Notes: generated by a model not told the origin, from the letters alone. 64,000 bases of DNA from Spirosoma fluviale (GCA_945901025.1 CAMDJW010000007.1:1-64000); one strand, 5' to 3'; counted from the stretch's first letter, positions 11,712 to 20,887 are shown. Numbers and translations: made by a program.

Positions 11712-11767
11712 TTGCTAATTTATAGGTAAAGATTACCTTTAGATTGCTTTACCTATGATAAAGCAAT
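11712..11767 (+). promoter_or_regulatory. Hexuronate operon promoter with nested inverted repeats (candidate operator)
   Basis: TTG at 11712-11714 and TACCTTTA at 11734-11741 (7 of 8 to TAnnTTTG) are 19 nt apart. The -7 box is embedded in a perfect inverted repeat AGGTAA-AGA-TTACCT (11724-11738). Immediately after it is another perfect repeat with 9-bp arms, ATTGCTTTA and TAAAGCAAT (11743-11751 and 11759-11767). AGGTAAAG (11724-11731) also pairs with CTTTACCT (11747-11754). Symmetry over the -7 box and the start region is what a repressor operator would look like. No regulator gene is adjacent, so the binding protein is unknown. Confidence 0.55.
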
Positions 11768-11786
11768 TCATTTTCCAATTTACATA

Positions 11787-13247
11787 ATGGCCATGCCTAT
11801 TTTAAATAAATCTTTGATTCATTCTGGTGACATCAACACCAAAACACCCATCGCACTTCCCAAAGCAGAAGTATTCGATTACCCTGAAAAAATATTGCAA
11901 TTTGGTACCGGAGTTTTGCTTCGCGGACTTTGTGATTATTTTGTAGATAAGGCTAATCGTTCGGGCCAATTTAAAGGCCGAATCGTCTTAGTTAAATCGA
12001 CTTCAAAAGGAGATGCGGATGCTTTTGAGACACAAGACGGATTATTTACCCATTGCATTAAAGGGATTGACGAAGGTAAAGAGGTAGAAGAATACATCAT
12101 CAATTCGTCCATTTCAAGAACGTTAACGGCTTCCAAAGAATGGGATGCTATTATGGCTTGTGCGTCAAGCCCTGATATGCAAATCATATTTTCAAATACG
12201 ACTGAGGTCGGCATTCAATATGTGGCCAATGACTCCATTACTGCAGCATGTCCTAGCTCCTTTCCAGCAAAGCTTTTAGCCTTCTTGCATGCGCGATGGC
12301 AACATTTCGCCGGTGCAAGCTCAGCCGGAATGGTCATCATCCCGACTGAATTAATTATCAATAATGGAGATGTATTAAAAGGCATTGTTTTACGCTTAGC
12401 AGCTGATCATTCGTTGTCGCCGGAATTTGTTTCTTGGCTTAACGATTCCAACCATTTTTGTAATTCATTAGTGGATCGAATCGTACCGGGAAGTCCTGAT
12501 TCGGCTACGTCAACAGCTATTTTAGGCCAGTTGGGGTATGATGACTCGCTGATGATTATTTCAGAAGTATATAGTTTATGGGCGATTCAAGGGGGAGCTG
12601 AAGTTAAGAAAATCTTGGGATTTGCGGCGGCCGACAAAGGTGTAGTGATTGCGGAAGACATTGAAATCTACCGGGAATTGAAACTGCGTTTGTTAAATGG
12701 AACGCACACCTTTATGTGTGGCATGTCCTATTTGTTAGGTTTCAGATTGGTTAAAGAAGTGATGGCCAATAGCTACCTAAGTAAATTAATCATGAATTTG
12801 ATGCTAAGTGAATTAGCCTTAGCCATCCCTTATAAAATGGATTTTAAAGTCGCGGACCGATTTGGAAGAGCGGTATTGGATCGTTTTAGAAATCCTTTTA
12901 TCCAACATAAACTCATCGACATCACGGTTCAGTATACCACCAAAATGCGGATGAGAAATGTACCCTTGTTGCTGAATTATTATCAAATATTTGGCAAAGC
13001 ACCTGAATTATTTTGCATGGGATTTGCCGCTTATTTGCAGTTTATGCATTCGGTTAAGGAAGAAAATGGCAAGTATTTTGGGGATTCCAACGGGGAATTA
13101 TATCCGATTCAATGCGACTATGCTGGATATTTCTACGAAGCATGGAAGGATTTCAATTTGACAAAAGTTTTAGCCGATAAAACATTGTGGGGAGAGGATT
13201 TAAGTGCGTTGCCAGGATTTGAGGCAGCATTAACGAAATATTTATAA
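11787..13247 (+). CDS. uxaB: Tagaturonate reductase (altronate oxidoreductase)
   Basis: This 486-residue protein belongs to the mannitol dehydrogenase/UxaB family and reduces D-tagaturonate to D-altronate with NADH in the cytoplasm. The N-terminal nucleotide-binding region has QFGTGVLLRGLCDYFVDKAN near residue 36 and the UxaB-type TSKGDADAF. The C-terminal domain has the catalytic lysine region (ELKLRLLNGTHTFMCG, about residue 300) and PYKMDFKVADRFGRAVLDRF. It opens the hexuronate operon; uxaC follows after 24 nt. Fructuronate reductase (UxuB) belongs to the same superfamily, but the length and motifs fit UxaB better, and no uxuA is nearby. Confidence 0.88.
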   Translation: MAMPILNKSLIHSGDINTKTPIALPKAEVFDYPEKILQFGTGVLLRGLCDYFVDKANRSGQFKGRIVLVKSTSKGDADAFETQDGLFTHCIKGIDEGKEVEEYIINSSISRTLTASKEWDAIMACASSPDMQIIFSNTTEVGIQYVANDSITAACPSSFPAKLLAFLHARWQHFAGASSAGMVIIPTELIINNGDVLKGIVLRLAADHSLSPEFVSWLNDSNHFCNSLVDRIVPGSPDSATSTAILGQLGYDDSLMIISEVYSLWAIQGGAEVKKILGFAAADKGVVIAEDIEIYRELKLRLLNGTHTFMCGMSYLLGFRLVKEVMANSYLSKLIMNLMLSELALAIPYKMDFKVADRFGRAVLDRFRNPFIQHKLIDITVQYTTKMRMRNVPLLLNYYQIFGKAPELFCMGFAAYLQFMHSVKEENGKYFGDSNGELYPIQCDYAGYFYEAWKDFNLTKVLADKTLWGEDLSALPGFEAALTKYL

Positions 13248-13271
13248 ATTTATTGAGGTTAACCAAACAAT

Positions 13272-14675
13272 ATGAAAGCGTTTTTAGATCAAGATTTTTT
13301 GTTGCAGTCGCCAACAGCCCAGACATTATACCATCAATATGCGGCTCCGATGCCCATTATCGATTACCATAATCATTTAGTCCCTCAGCAAATTGCGGAT
13401 GATCATCAATTTGAAAATATCACACAGGCATGGTTGTATGGCGATCATTATAAATGGCGAGCGATGCGGGCGCATGGGGTGGATGAGAAATACATCACCG
13501 GAAGTGCGAGTGATGAAGAAAAATTTATGAAATGGGCGGAAACCGTGCCTTTTACCATGCGTAATCCTTTGTACCATTGGACGCATCTGGAATTACAAAG
13601 GTATTTTGGAGTAACTGAAGTTTTGAATGCTGCCTCAGCCAAACGAATTTATGACCATTGTGCCGCTTTATTAAAAACGCCAGAATACTCGGTCAAAAAC
13701 TTGTTGCTTAAAATGAATGTAAAAGTTTTATGCACAACGGATGATCCAATAGATGATTTAGGCTATCATAAACAAATAAAAGCGAGTGGCTATGCAATCA
13801 AAGTGTTGCCTACTTTTCGTCCTGATAAGGCGATGGCTGTGGATGATGTGGCCACGTTTAATTCCTATGTTACATCATTAGCGCAGGTCGTTGGTTATGG
13901 TATCCAAGATTTATCTACGTATAAAAAGGCCATTGGGGAGCGCCATGATTATTTCCATGCTTGTGGAGGAAGATTAAGTGATCATGGATTGGAGCATATT
14001 TATGCAGAAGATTATATAGAGGAGCAGATAGCAAAGATTTTTGGCCAATTAGTTTCTGGTGCCAGCGTTTCAGATCATGAAAAATGGCAGTTTAAATCGG
14101 CGATGCTCGTTTATTTTGCTCATTTAGATCATGCCAAAGGATGGACGCAACAATTTCATTTGGGAGCTTTACGAAATAACAATGCGAGGCTTTTGGGTTC
14201 TTTGGGACCGGATACTGGATTTGATTCCATAGGAGATTTTGAACAAGCGAAGCCATTGTCCAAATTTTTAAATCATTTAGATTCGACGAACCAGTTAGCT
14301 AAAACTATTTTATATAATTTAAATCCGGGTGATAATGAATTATTAGCGACCATGACGGGTAATTTCCAAGACGGTACGATTGTAGGAAAGATGCAATTTG
14401 GTTCTGGTTGGTGGTTTTTAGATCAAAAAGATGGAATGGAAAGACAGATCAACGCCTTATCCAATATGGGCTTGTTGAGCCACTTTGTGGGGATGTTGAC
14501 TGACTCACGTAGTTTCCTTTCTTTCCCTAGACATGAGTATTTTAGAAGAATCCTTTGTAATTTAATGGGCCAAGATGTGGAGAATGGCGAATTGCCTGCC
14601 GATATTGAGTGGTTGGGCAAATTGGTCAAAGACATTTCATATACGAATGCGTCTGAATTTTTTAACTTTGAATAA
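13272..14675 (+). CDS. uxaC: Uronate (glucuronate/galacturonate) isomerase
   Basis: The 467-residue enzyme isomerises D-glucuronate to fructuronate and D-galacturonate to tagaturonate. It is a member of the amidohydrolase superfamily with a TIM-barrel fold. The N-terminal metal-site motif IDYHNHLVPQQIADD is present near residue 30, followed by CTTDDPIDD near residue 155 and HLGALRNNN near residue 300. The C-terminal FVGMLTDSRSF and PRHEYFRRILC blocks are typical of the family. The length matches known UxaC proteins. It supplies tagaturonate to the reductase encoded just upstream and is 3 nt from the kinase gene downstream. Confidence 0.94.
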   Translation: MKAFLDQDFLLQSPTAQTLYHQYAAPMPIIDYHNHLVPQQIADDHQFENITQAWLYGDHYKWRAMRAHGVDEKYITGSASDEEKFMKWAETVPFTMRNPLYHWTHLELQRYFGVTEVLNAASAKRIYDHCAALLKTPEYSVKNLLLKMNVKVLCTTDDPIDDLGYHKQIKASGYAIKVLPTFRPDKAMAVDDVATFNSYVTSLAQVVGYGIQDLSTYKKAIGERHDYFHACGGRLSDHGLEHIYAEDYIEEQIAKIFGQLVSGASVSDHEKWQFKSAMLVYFAHLDHAKGWTQQFHLGALRNNNARLLGSLGPDTGFDSIGDFEQAKPLSKFLNHLDSTNQLAKTILYNLNPGDNELLATMTGNFQDGTIVGKMQFGSGWWFLDQKDGMERQINALSNMGLLSHFVGMLTDSRSFLSFPRHEYFRRILCNLMGQDVENGELPADIEWLGKLVKDISYTNASEFFNFE

Positions 14676-14678
14676 AGC

Positions 14679-15689
14679 ATGAAAAAAGTTGTAACTTTTG
14701 GGGAAATTATGGGTCGATTCAGTCCTCCGGGATATGGAAAAATCATTCAATCTCAAAGTTTAAATCTCACTTTTGGTGGCGGTGAAGCCAATGTAGCCGG
14801 GGGTTTAGCCCATTTAGGTATTCCGGCCATGCATGTGACAAAATTCCCTGCCAATGAATTAGGGAAAGCAGCTGCTGGGTATTATGCTCGAGTGGGTGTT
14901 GACACCTCAGAAATTCAATTTGGCGAAGGTCGTTTGGGCCTATATTTTGTCGAATTTGGTGCTGCGATGCGCCCTATCCAAGTAACGTATGATCGGGCTG
15001 ATTCAGCTTTTGCTAATTTAGATCCGGCTGATTTTAATTGGCACGAAATTTTCAAAGATGCTTGTTGGTTTCACTGGACAGGAATTTCCCCAGCAATCTC
15101 TGAATCAGCAGCTCAGGCCTTGCGAGATGCAGTAGCGGTGGCCAATGAAATGGGCATTACAGTTTCTGCAGATGTCAATTACCGTAAAAACTTATGGCAA
15201 TATGGTAAAACGGTTCAGGAGGTAATGCCTGAATTGATTGAGGGTTGTGATATCATTGTTTGTGGAAAAGGGGATGCGGAAGATATATTAGACATTGTTC
15301 CTGATGGGTCAACAAAAAGTGGTTGGGAGTCTGTTTGTAAGCAAATTATGACGCGTTTCCCTCGACTTAAAAAAATCATTAATACTAAAAGAGGTCAAAT
15401 TTCAGCCTCACAAAATACCCTGTCAGCCGCTTCATTTAATGGCACAAAATCCATTAAATCCGAAACGGTGGAAATTAGTCAGATTGTTGACCGAATAGGT
15501 GGAGGGGATGCCTTTATGGCTGGATATATTTATGGAAATTTAATTTATTTTGATGAAGCTAAATCTCTTTCATTTGGGGTGGCTGCATCAGCATTAAAAC
15601 ATACGATTGAGGGAGACATTAATTTAGCAAATTTAGATGAGATAGAAACCGTGATGAATGGTGATTTATCGGGTCGATTAAAAAGATAG
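14679..15689 (+). CDS. kdgK: 2-keto-3-deoxygluconate kinase (PfkB family)
   Basis: This 336-residue ribokinase-type enzyme phosphorylates 2-keto-3-deoxygluconate to KDPG. The N terminus VVTFGEIMGRFSPPG and the substrate-binding LTFGGGEANVAGGLAHLG are typical of KDG kinases. The PfkB C-terminal signature appears as DRIGGGDAFMAGYIYG near residue 270, with GGGD where many relatives have GAGD; the catalytic Asp is kept. Gaps of 3 nt upstream and 2 nt downstream show tight coupling with uxaC and the aldolase gene. The substrate follows from motif and operon context. Confidence 0.9.
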   Translation: MKKVVTFGEIMGRFSPPGYGKIIQSQSLNLTFGGGEANVAGGLAHLGIPAMHVTKFPANELGKAAAGYYARVGVDTSEIQFGEGRLGLYFVEFGAAMRPIQVTYDRADSAFANLDPADFNWHEIFKDACWFHWTGISPAISESAAQALRDAVAVANEMGITVSADVNYRKNLWQYGKTVQEVMPELIEGCDIIVCGKGDAEDILDIVPDGSTKSGWESVCKQIMTRFPRLKKIINTKRGQISASQNTLSAASFNGTKSIKSETVEISQIVDRIGGGDAFMAGYIYGNLIYFDEAKSLSFGVAASALKHTIEGDINLANLDEIETVMNGDLSGRLKR

Positions 15690-15691
15690 TT

Positions 15692-16354
15692 ATGGCAAGA
15701 AATGCGTCAAGTATAGTATATAGTCGGATAGAGGAAACACCAATTGTCCCATTGTTTTTCAATGCAGATTTAACGGTGACCCAACAGGTTTTAAAGGCTT
15801 GTTATGACGGAGGCATTCGCGTATTTGAATTTACGAATCGGGGTGCAGAGGCTCCTACGATTTTTGCTAAGTTAATCGACTATTGTGAGAAGGAATGTCC
15901 AGATTTAGTTTTGGGTATTGGGACGATTTACGATGCTAAACAAGCGAATGAATTCATTGCCATGGGCGCTGATTTTATGTTGCAACCTTTTACGACTCCA
16001 GAAGTGGGCGAAGTGTGTGCCAAATATGATATTCCTTGGATGCCGGGAACCATGACACTGACTGAAATTAGAAATGCTGAAATCTTAGGGGCGAAATATG
16101 TCAAAATATTTCCTGGAAATGTGGTTGGACCTGGATTTGTTAAAGCGATCAAGGGGCCGATGCCAAAAACCAAAATTATGGTGACGGGTGGTGTTGAACC
16201 AAACAAAGAAAGTTTATCCTCTTGGTTTGGGGCTGGAGCTGCAGCTGTAGGGATGGGATCTCAATTGTTTCCTGCAGATTTGATTGCCAATAAAGATTAT
16301 CAATCTATTTCAAATACAATTTCAGACTTAATCAAAATTTACCGAGGCTTATAA
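15692..16354 (+). CDS. eda: KDPG/KHG aldolase
   Basis: The 220-residue class I aldolase splits 2-keto-3-deoxy-6-phosphogluconate into pyruvate and glyceraldehyde-3-phosphate, the last step of the pathway. Family motifs are complete: the Glu46 region IRVFEFTNRG, the GIGTIYDA strand, the Schiff-base Lys138 in KYVKIFPGNVVG, and the phosphate-binding end VTGGVEP with GAAAVGMGSQLF. It lies 2 nt after kdgK, and the transporter gene follows 26 nt later. Length and motifs are normal for Eda. Confidence 0.93.
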   Translation: MARNASSIVYSRIEETPIVPLFFNADLTVTQQVLKACYDGGIRVFEFTNRGAEAPTIFAKLIDYCEKECPDLVLGIGTIYDAKQANEFIAMGADFMLQPFTTPEVGEVCAKYDIPWMPGTMTLTEIRNAEILGAKYVKIFPGNVVGPGFVKAIKGPMPKTKIMVTGGVEPNKESLSSWFGAGAAAVGMGSQLFPADLIANKDYQSISNTISDLIKIYRGL

Positions 16355-16380
16355 CATTAGCCTCAAAAACACTCTAAACC

Positions 16381-17661
16381 ATGAATAAAATAGGAACTTA
16401 TCGCTGGCGAATTTGCGCATTGCTTTTTTTCGCTACCACAATCAATTATCTGGATCGACAGGTTATCGGATTATTAAAACCTGTATTGGAAGATCAGTTT
16501 AATTGGTCAGAGTCCGATTATTCTAATATCGTTATTACATTTCAAGCGGCTTACGCCATCAGCCTTTTAGGATTTGGCGGGATCATTGATCGCATCGGAA
16601 CCAAATTAGGTTATACCATTTCCATCATCGTTTGGAGTATCGCAGCAATGCTGCATGCCATGGCTACTGGCACAATGAGTTTTGCATTTATGCGAGGTTT
16701 ATTAGGCTTAGGGGAAGCGGGTAATTTTCCTGCAGCCATTAAAACAACGGCTGAATGGTTTCCTAAAAACGAACGTGCGCTGGCGACTGGAATATTTAAT
16801 TCTGGGGCCAATATAGGTGCCGTTGCCGCACCAATTTTAGTGCCTTGGATTCTAGGGGCATATGGCTGGGAAATGGCGTTCATCGCCACGGGAGCTATTG
16901 GTTTTGTTTGGTTGATTTTCTGGTGGTTTTATTATGAGGTGCCATCAAAACACAAGTCTTTATCAAAAGAAGAATTTGATTATATCCATGCGGATAAAGA
17001 AGAAAAAGATGAGAACCAAGAGCCGGTTAAATGGGCCAAATTATTTGGATTTAGACAAACTTGGGCCTTCGTTTTTGGCAAAATGTTTACGGATCCCATC
17101 TGGTGGTTTTTCCTATTTTGGTTGCCCTCGTATTTCTCTGAGCGCTTCCAATTGGATTTAAAAAAGCCGAGTTTAGAATTAATCATTGTTTATACTGCCA
17201 CTACGATTGGTAGCATCGGCGGAGGTTGGCTTTCAGGTTATTTAATCAATAAAGGCTGGCCTTCATTTAAGGCCCGTAAATTTACCATGCTTGGATTTGC
17301 TCTTGCCGTGGTGCCGATTATGTTGGCTCGTTATTGTGATAACATCTGGCAAGCAGTAGCATTAATTTCGTTGGCGGCAGCGTCACATCAGGCTTGGAGT
17401 GCCAACATATACTCTATAGCGACAGACATGTTTCCTAAGAAAGCGGTTAGTTCTGTGATAGGCATAGGGGGAATGGCGGGTTCTGTAGGAGGTATTTTCT
17501 TTCCTTTTATTGTCGGTATTTTATTAGATAAATATAAGTTGTTAGGTAACATCAATGATGGCTATAACATCATCTTTTTGATGTGCGGAAGTGCGTATAT
17601 CATCGCCTGGGCAATCATTTATTCGCTTGCTCCCAAATTAGAAATAGCGAATATCGACTAG
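16381..17661 (+). CDS. exuT: MFS hexuronate transporter (ExuT type)
   Basis: The 426-residue inner-membrane protein has about twelve hydrophobic segments and belongs to the anion:cation symporter (ExuT/GudP) group of the major facilitator superfamily. Supporting motifs are NYLDRQVIGLLKPVLE in helix 1, a loop with GGIIDRIGTKLG, and RGLLGLGEAGNFPAAIKTTAEWF in helix 4, the hallmark of hexuronate and hexarate carriers. As last gene of the operon it should import galacturonate and/or glucuronate. Its stop codon lies inside a 20-nt near-palindrome (17650-17669) centred on ACTAGT, which might act in 3' end formation. Confidence 0.87.
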   Translation: MNKIGTYRWRICALLFFATTINYLDRQVIGLLKPVLEDQFNWSESDYSNIVITFQAAYAISLLGFGGIIDRIGTKLGYTISIIVWSIAAMLHAMATGTMSFAFMRGLLGLGEAGNFPAAIKTTAEWFPKNERALATGIFNSGANIGAVAAPILVPWILGAYGWEMAFIATGAIGFVWLIFWWFYYEVPSKHKSLSKEEFDYIHADKEEKDENQEPVKWAKLFGFRQTWAFVFGKMFTDPIWWFFLFWLPSYFSERFQLDLKKPSLELIIVYTATTIGSIGGGWLSGYLINKGWPSFKARKFTMLGFALAVVPIMLARYCDNIWQAVALISLAAASHQAWSANIYSIATDMFPKKAVSSVIGIGGMAGSVGGIFFPFIVGILLDKYKLLGNINDGYNIIFLMCGSAYIIAWAIIYSLAPKLEIANID

Positions 17662-17697
17662 TTGATATTCCGTCATTTTAAAACGATTTTAAATTTT

Positions 17698-17748
17698 CAT
17701 ACTGTAGCTTTACTAACTTTTGAAAAGTTAGTAAAGCTTAACAGTATG
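17698..17748. repeat. Long near-perfect palindrome between exuT and an LpxH-like gene
   Basis: The left arm 17698-17721 (24 nt) is repeated in inverted form at 17723-17748. Only a single G separates the arms, and the only imperfection is a 2-nt TA bulge at 17739-17740. The arms begin CATACTGT and end ACAGTATG. No T tract follows, so it is not a classical terminator. It could be a transcript-end or processing hairpin, an operator, or the trace of a small palindromic element. Confidence 0.85.
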
Positions 17749-17835
17749 AGAGATAATTTATTTACTCACTCTTAACGTTTTGTTAACCATTCGGTTATTT
17801 TGAACTTATAGCTTTGGACTACCAAATTCGAACAT

Positions 17836-18648
17836 ATGGGTCGCAATGTACAACCCACTTACAAAACGATTGTTGTTTCCGACTTGCACTTGGGTAGCAA
17901 GGGAGCTAAGGCTGCGGAAGTCAACGAATTCCTCAAAGCAAATTCTTGTCATCAATTAATACTCAATGGAGACATTATTGACGGTTGGCAATTAAAGAAA
18001 GGCGGGTCATGGAAAAAGAAGCACACTTCATTTTTTAGAGCTGTCCTTAAAATGATGGATTCTTGGGACACAGAAGTCATTTACTTAAGGGGTAATCACG
18101 ATGATTTTTTAGAGCAGGTACTGCCTTTAAAAATAGGTAAGCAATTTTCAATCCGCCAAGATTATATGTTGAAGAGTTTTGGAAAAAAATTCTTCATCAC
18201 GCATGGGGATATTTTTGATAGCATCACGAGTCAAATGAAATGGCTAGCCTATTTAGGTGACATTGGATATACCTTTTTATTATGGTTAAATAAATGGTAC
18301 AACCAGTATCGCCATTGGCGTGGTCTCCCCTATTTCTCGCTGTCACAAACCATCAAACAAAAAGTGAAAGCGGCGGTCAATTTCATTTCCGATTTTGAAG
18401 AGAAATTAGCTGAATTAGCGAAGGCAAAGCAGGCAGATGGAATTATTTGTGGGCACATCCATAAAGCTGAAATCAAGGAAATCAATGGAATCATATACAT
18501 GAATTCTGGGGATTGGGTAGAGTCTTTAACGGCTTTAGTTGAAACACATGAAGGGGAATGGTCCATTATCCAATATCCAAATTACAATTTAGAGAAAGAA
18601 CTCGAGGAGATTTGGGACGACCAAACAACCGAAGAAATTAATTTATAA
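17836..18648 (+). CDS. UDP-2,3-diacylglucosamine diphosphatase-like metallophosphoesterase
   Basis: This 270-residue calcineurin-like phosphoesterase resembles the LpxH-like family. The two-metal motifs are complete: SDLHLGS near residue 16, NGDIID near 45, RGNHDD near 88, THGDIFD near 128 and CGHIHKAE near 205. LpxH proteins remove UMP from UDP-2,3-diacylglucosamine in lipid A synthesis; relatives outside that step are common in Bacteroidota, so the substrate is uncertain. A glycosyltransferase gene follows 4 nt later, which suggests a joint role in envelope glycolipid metabolism. A possible -7 box TAGCTTTG is at 17809-17816, without a good -33 partner. Confidence 0.75.
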   Translation: MGRNVQPTYKTIVVSDLHLGSKGAKAAEVNEFLKANSCHQLILNGDIIDGWQLKKGGSWKKKHTSFFRAVLKMMDSWDTEVIYLRGNHDDFLEQVLPLKIGKQFSIRQDYMLKSFGKKFFITHGDIFDSITSQMKWLAYLGDIGYTFLLWLNKWYNQYRHWRGLPYFSLSQTIKQKVKAAVNFISDFEEKLAELAKAKQADGIICGHIHKAEIKEINGIIYMNSGDWVESLTALVETHEGEWSIIQYPNYNLEKELEEIWDDQTTEEINL

Positions 18649-18652
18649 TCCC

Positions 18653-19831
18653 ATGGGAAAATTTATTTTCACTGTTCAGGGAGAAGGAAGGGGTCATTTA
18701 ACACAAGCTATTTCCATGACTCAGATCGCACGAGAAGCGGGGCATGAGGTCGTAGGATATGCGGTAGGTTCTTTTGAGGGCCGTAAAATTCCATCATTTT
18801 TTACTGAATTTATCGGAGATGTTCCTTTGATACAATATGAAAGCCCTTCCATAAGCTATGGAAATGGGAATTCAGTGCAATTGGGCAAAACGGCGATACA
18901 AGCCATTACAAGATTTAAGACCTATTGTAAAAGTGCCTCCTCTTTAGAAAAATTTGTGGACGAGCTTCAACCAGATGGCATCGTTAATTTTTACGAATCC
19001 ATTACAGGTTTATATTTCCTTAAGACGGGATCTAAGGTCCCATGTATGTCAATAGGTCATCAATATTTATTATTGAATCGGCATTTTAGATCAATACCTG
19101 AAAAGAGATTTGATCAGTTTTTATTGAATCTGAATACCAAAGTTACGGCCATTGGATCTAAAAAATTCCTAGGACTTTCGTTTAGAGAAATGCCTGATGA
19201 TTTGGAAAAAAATATTTATGTGGTACCTCCTTTATTGCGCCAAGAGGTAAAAAAGATTGTCCCCGTAGCTGGTAAATCTTGGCTCATGTATGTAACGCAT
19301 TATAAGTTAGCGGATCAAATTATTTCTTGGGCAGAAAAGAACAAAGAAATTATACTGGATTGTTTTTGGAATCATCCGGAGAAAAAGGATGTATTTAGTC
19401 CGACTACAAATCTAACCTTTCATCCAATTGACGCCGAGAAATATTTGGCGAAAATGTCCACCTGTGCCGGCTTAATTTCCACAGCTGGTTTTGAGTCAGT
19501 GGCCGAGGCCATGTACCTTAAAAAACCTGTCATGATGGTTCCCGTTCCTAATCATATTGAGCAGATGATCAATGCCTATGATGGAGAGATTTCCGGAGCT
19601 GGGATTTCGGCTAAAAGCTTTGACCTCGAAATTTTTAAAGATTACTTAATCCACAATAGGTTGGAAAATAATGAATATGAGGTTTGGGCGCAAAAGACAA
19701 GTTTAAAAATTAGTGAACAATTGGATAGCTTAATTAAAATCAAAACCCAGAAAAGTACATTTGAATTCTCTGATTTTTTCTTAAAAGGAATAGCCAAATT
19801 ACTTCAAATCAGTCCCTTAAAAAGCGCTTAA
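18653..19831 (+). CDS. GT-B glycosyltransferase, MJ1255/MurG-like
   Basis: The 392-residue protein starts with KFIFTVQGEGRGHLTQAISM, the glycine-rich N terminus of the MJ1255-type (TIGR00661) GT-B family. The C-terminal half has the nucleotide-sugar-binding pattern STAGFESVAEAMYLKKPVMM near residue 285 and PVPNHIEQMINA. It has no signal peptide and probably works on the inner face of the membrane. It is translationally close to the LpxH-like gene. Donor and acceptor are unknown. A short inverted repeat TGGGTA/TACCCA (19857-19873) follows the stop. Confidence 0.75.
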   Translation: MGKFIFTVQGEGRGHLTQAISMTQIAREAGHEVVGYAVGSFEGRKIPSFFTEFIGDVPLIQYESPSISYGNGNSVQLGKTAIQAITRFKTYCKSASSLEKFVDELQPDGIVNFYESITGLYFLKTGSKVPCMSIGHQYLLLNRHFRSIPEKRFDQFLLNLNTKVTAIGSKKFLGLSFREMPDDLEKNIYVVPPLLRQEVKKIVPVAGKSWLMYVTHYKLADQIISWAEKNKEIILDCFWNHPEKKDVFSPTTNLTFHPIDAEKYLAKMSTCAGLISTAGFESVAEAMYLKKPVMMVPVPNHIEQMINAYDGEISGAGISAKSFDLEIFKDYLIHNRLENNEYEVWAQKTSLKISEQLDSLIKIKTQKSTFEFSDFFLKGIAKLLQISPLKSA

Positions 19832-19957
19832 TATTCTCTTTACAGCACGTTAATATTGGGTATCTATTACCCATCAATTCATAACATTTTCTTAAATTTT
19901 TAACGATCATTAGTTAATATTTGATATGGAAATTTGTATATATTTAAATCTCTCAAG

Positions 19958-20884
19958 ATGAATAGACGATCTTCTATATTAAGATCTTTGGGTTTAATTG
20001 CAAGTGCAATAACAATCCCTAAATTGAGTGCCTTTGCTGAAGCGTCGACTTCAAAAAAATCCTTCCGAATTGCGCATATTACAGATGTTCACATGATGCC
20101 CTTGATAGGTGCATCAAAAGGATTTGCCAAGTGCTTACATCATATTCAAAATTTAGAACAACAGCCCGACTTAATTTTAAATAGTGGAGACTCCATCATG
20201 GATGCACATAGAGGCGGTCGTGCCGTTGCAGAAAAACAATGGAAACTTTGGCATGATGTATTGAAAAATGAGCTATCGGTACCCATTGTTCAGTCCTTAG
20301 GAAATCATGACATCTGGTGCAAATCAGAAAATATTGCAAGCATCGAGGATGGGAAAAAATGGGCGCTTGATGAGTTGAAAGAATCCCACAGATATTATTC
20401 AAAAGATTTAGGCTTCTGGCATCTACTCAGTTTAGATAGCATTAGTCCTGATAAAGAAGGTCGCTGGTATACCGGAAAAATAGATGAGGAGCAAATGGAC
20501 TGGTTGAAAAATGAGCTCTCTAAAATTCCAGCCAACAAACCCACTATGATCGTTTCTCACATTCCAATTTTATCTGCATCTGTATTTTTCGATGGGAAGC
20601 GTTTTGAAAAAAACCAATGGAATATCCCAGGAAAATGGATGCATGAAGATGCCACGGAATTAAAAGATTTATTTCTCAAATACCCCAATGTAAAATTGGC
20701 CATCAGTGGACACATCCACTTATTAGATCGAGTAGAATATAATGGAATCGCATATTGCTGCAATGGTGCGGTCAGTGGAGCATGGTGGGGAGGAAATTAC
20801 CAACAAACCCAACCCGGTTATGCGATTATAGATTTATTCTCAGACGGAACTTTCACAAATAATTATCATACATATACAACATAA
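19958..20884 (+). CDS. Exported calcineurin-like phosphoesterase
   Basis: I start this protein at the ATG at 19958 (308 residues), which gives MNRRSSILRSLGLIASAITI, a twin-arginine-like export signal ending near SAFA; an upstream TTG at 19934 would add eight residues before it. Metal-binding motifs follow: HITDVHMMP, LNSGDSIMD, SLGNHDIW, VSHIPIL and SGHIHLLD, in the right order for a two-metal phosphodiesterase or phosphatase. It is probably periplasmic, and the substrate is unknown. The NeuB-like gene starts 3 nt after its stop, so it is the first gene of a string running to the SMR transporter gene. Confidence 0.8.
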   Translation: MNRRSSILRSLGLIASAITIPKLSAFAEASTSKKSFRIAHITDVHMMPLIGASKGFAKCLHHIQNLEQQPDLILNSGDSIMDAHRGGRAVAEKQWKLWHDVLKNELSVPIVQSLGNHDIWCKSENIASIEDGKKWALDELKESHRYYSKDLGFWHLLSLDSISPDKEGRWYTGKIDEEQMDWLKNELSKIPANKPTMIVSHIPILSASVFFDGKRFEKNQWNIPGKWMHEDATELKDLFLKYPNVKLAISGHIHLLDRVEYNGIAYCCNGAVSGAWWGGNYQQTQPGYAIIDLFSDGTFTNNYHTYTT

Positions 20885-20887
20885 GGA

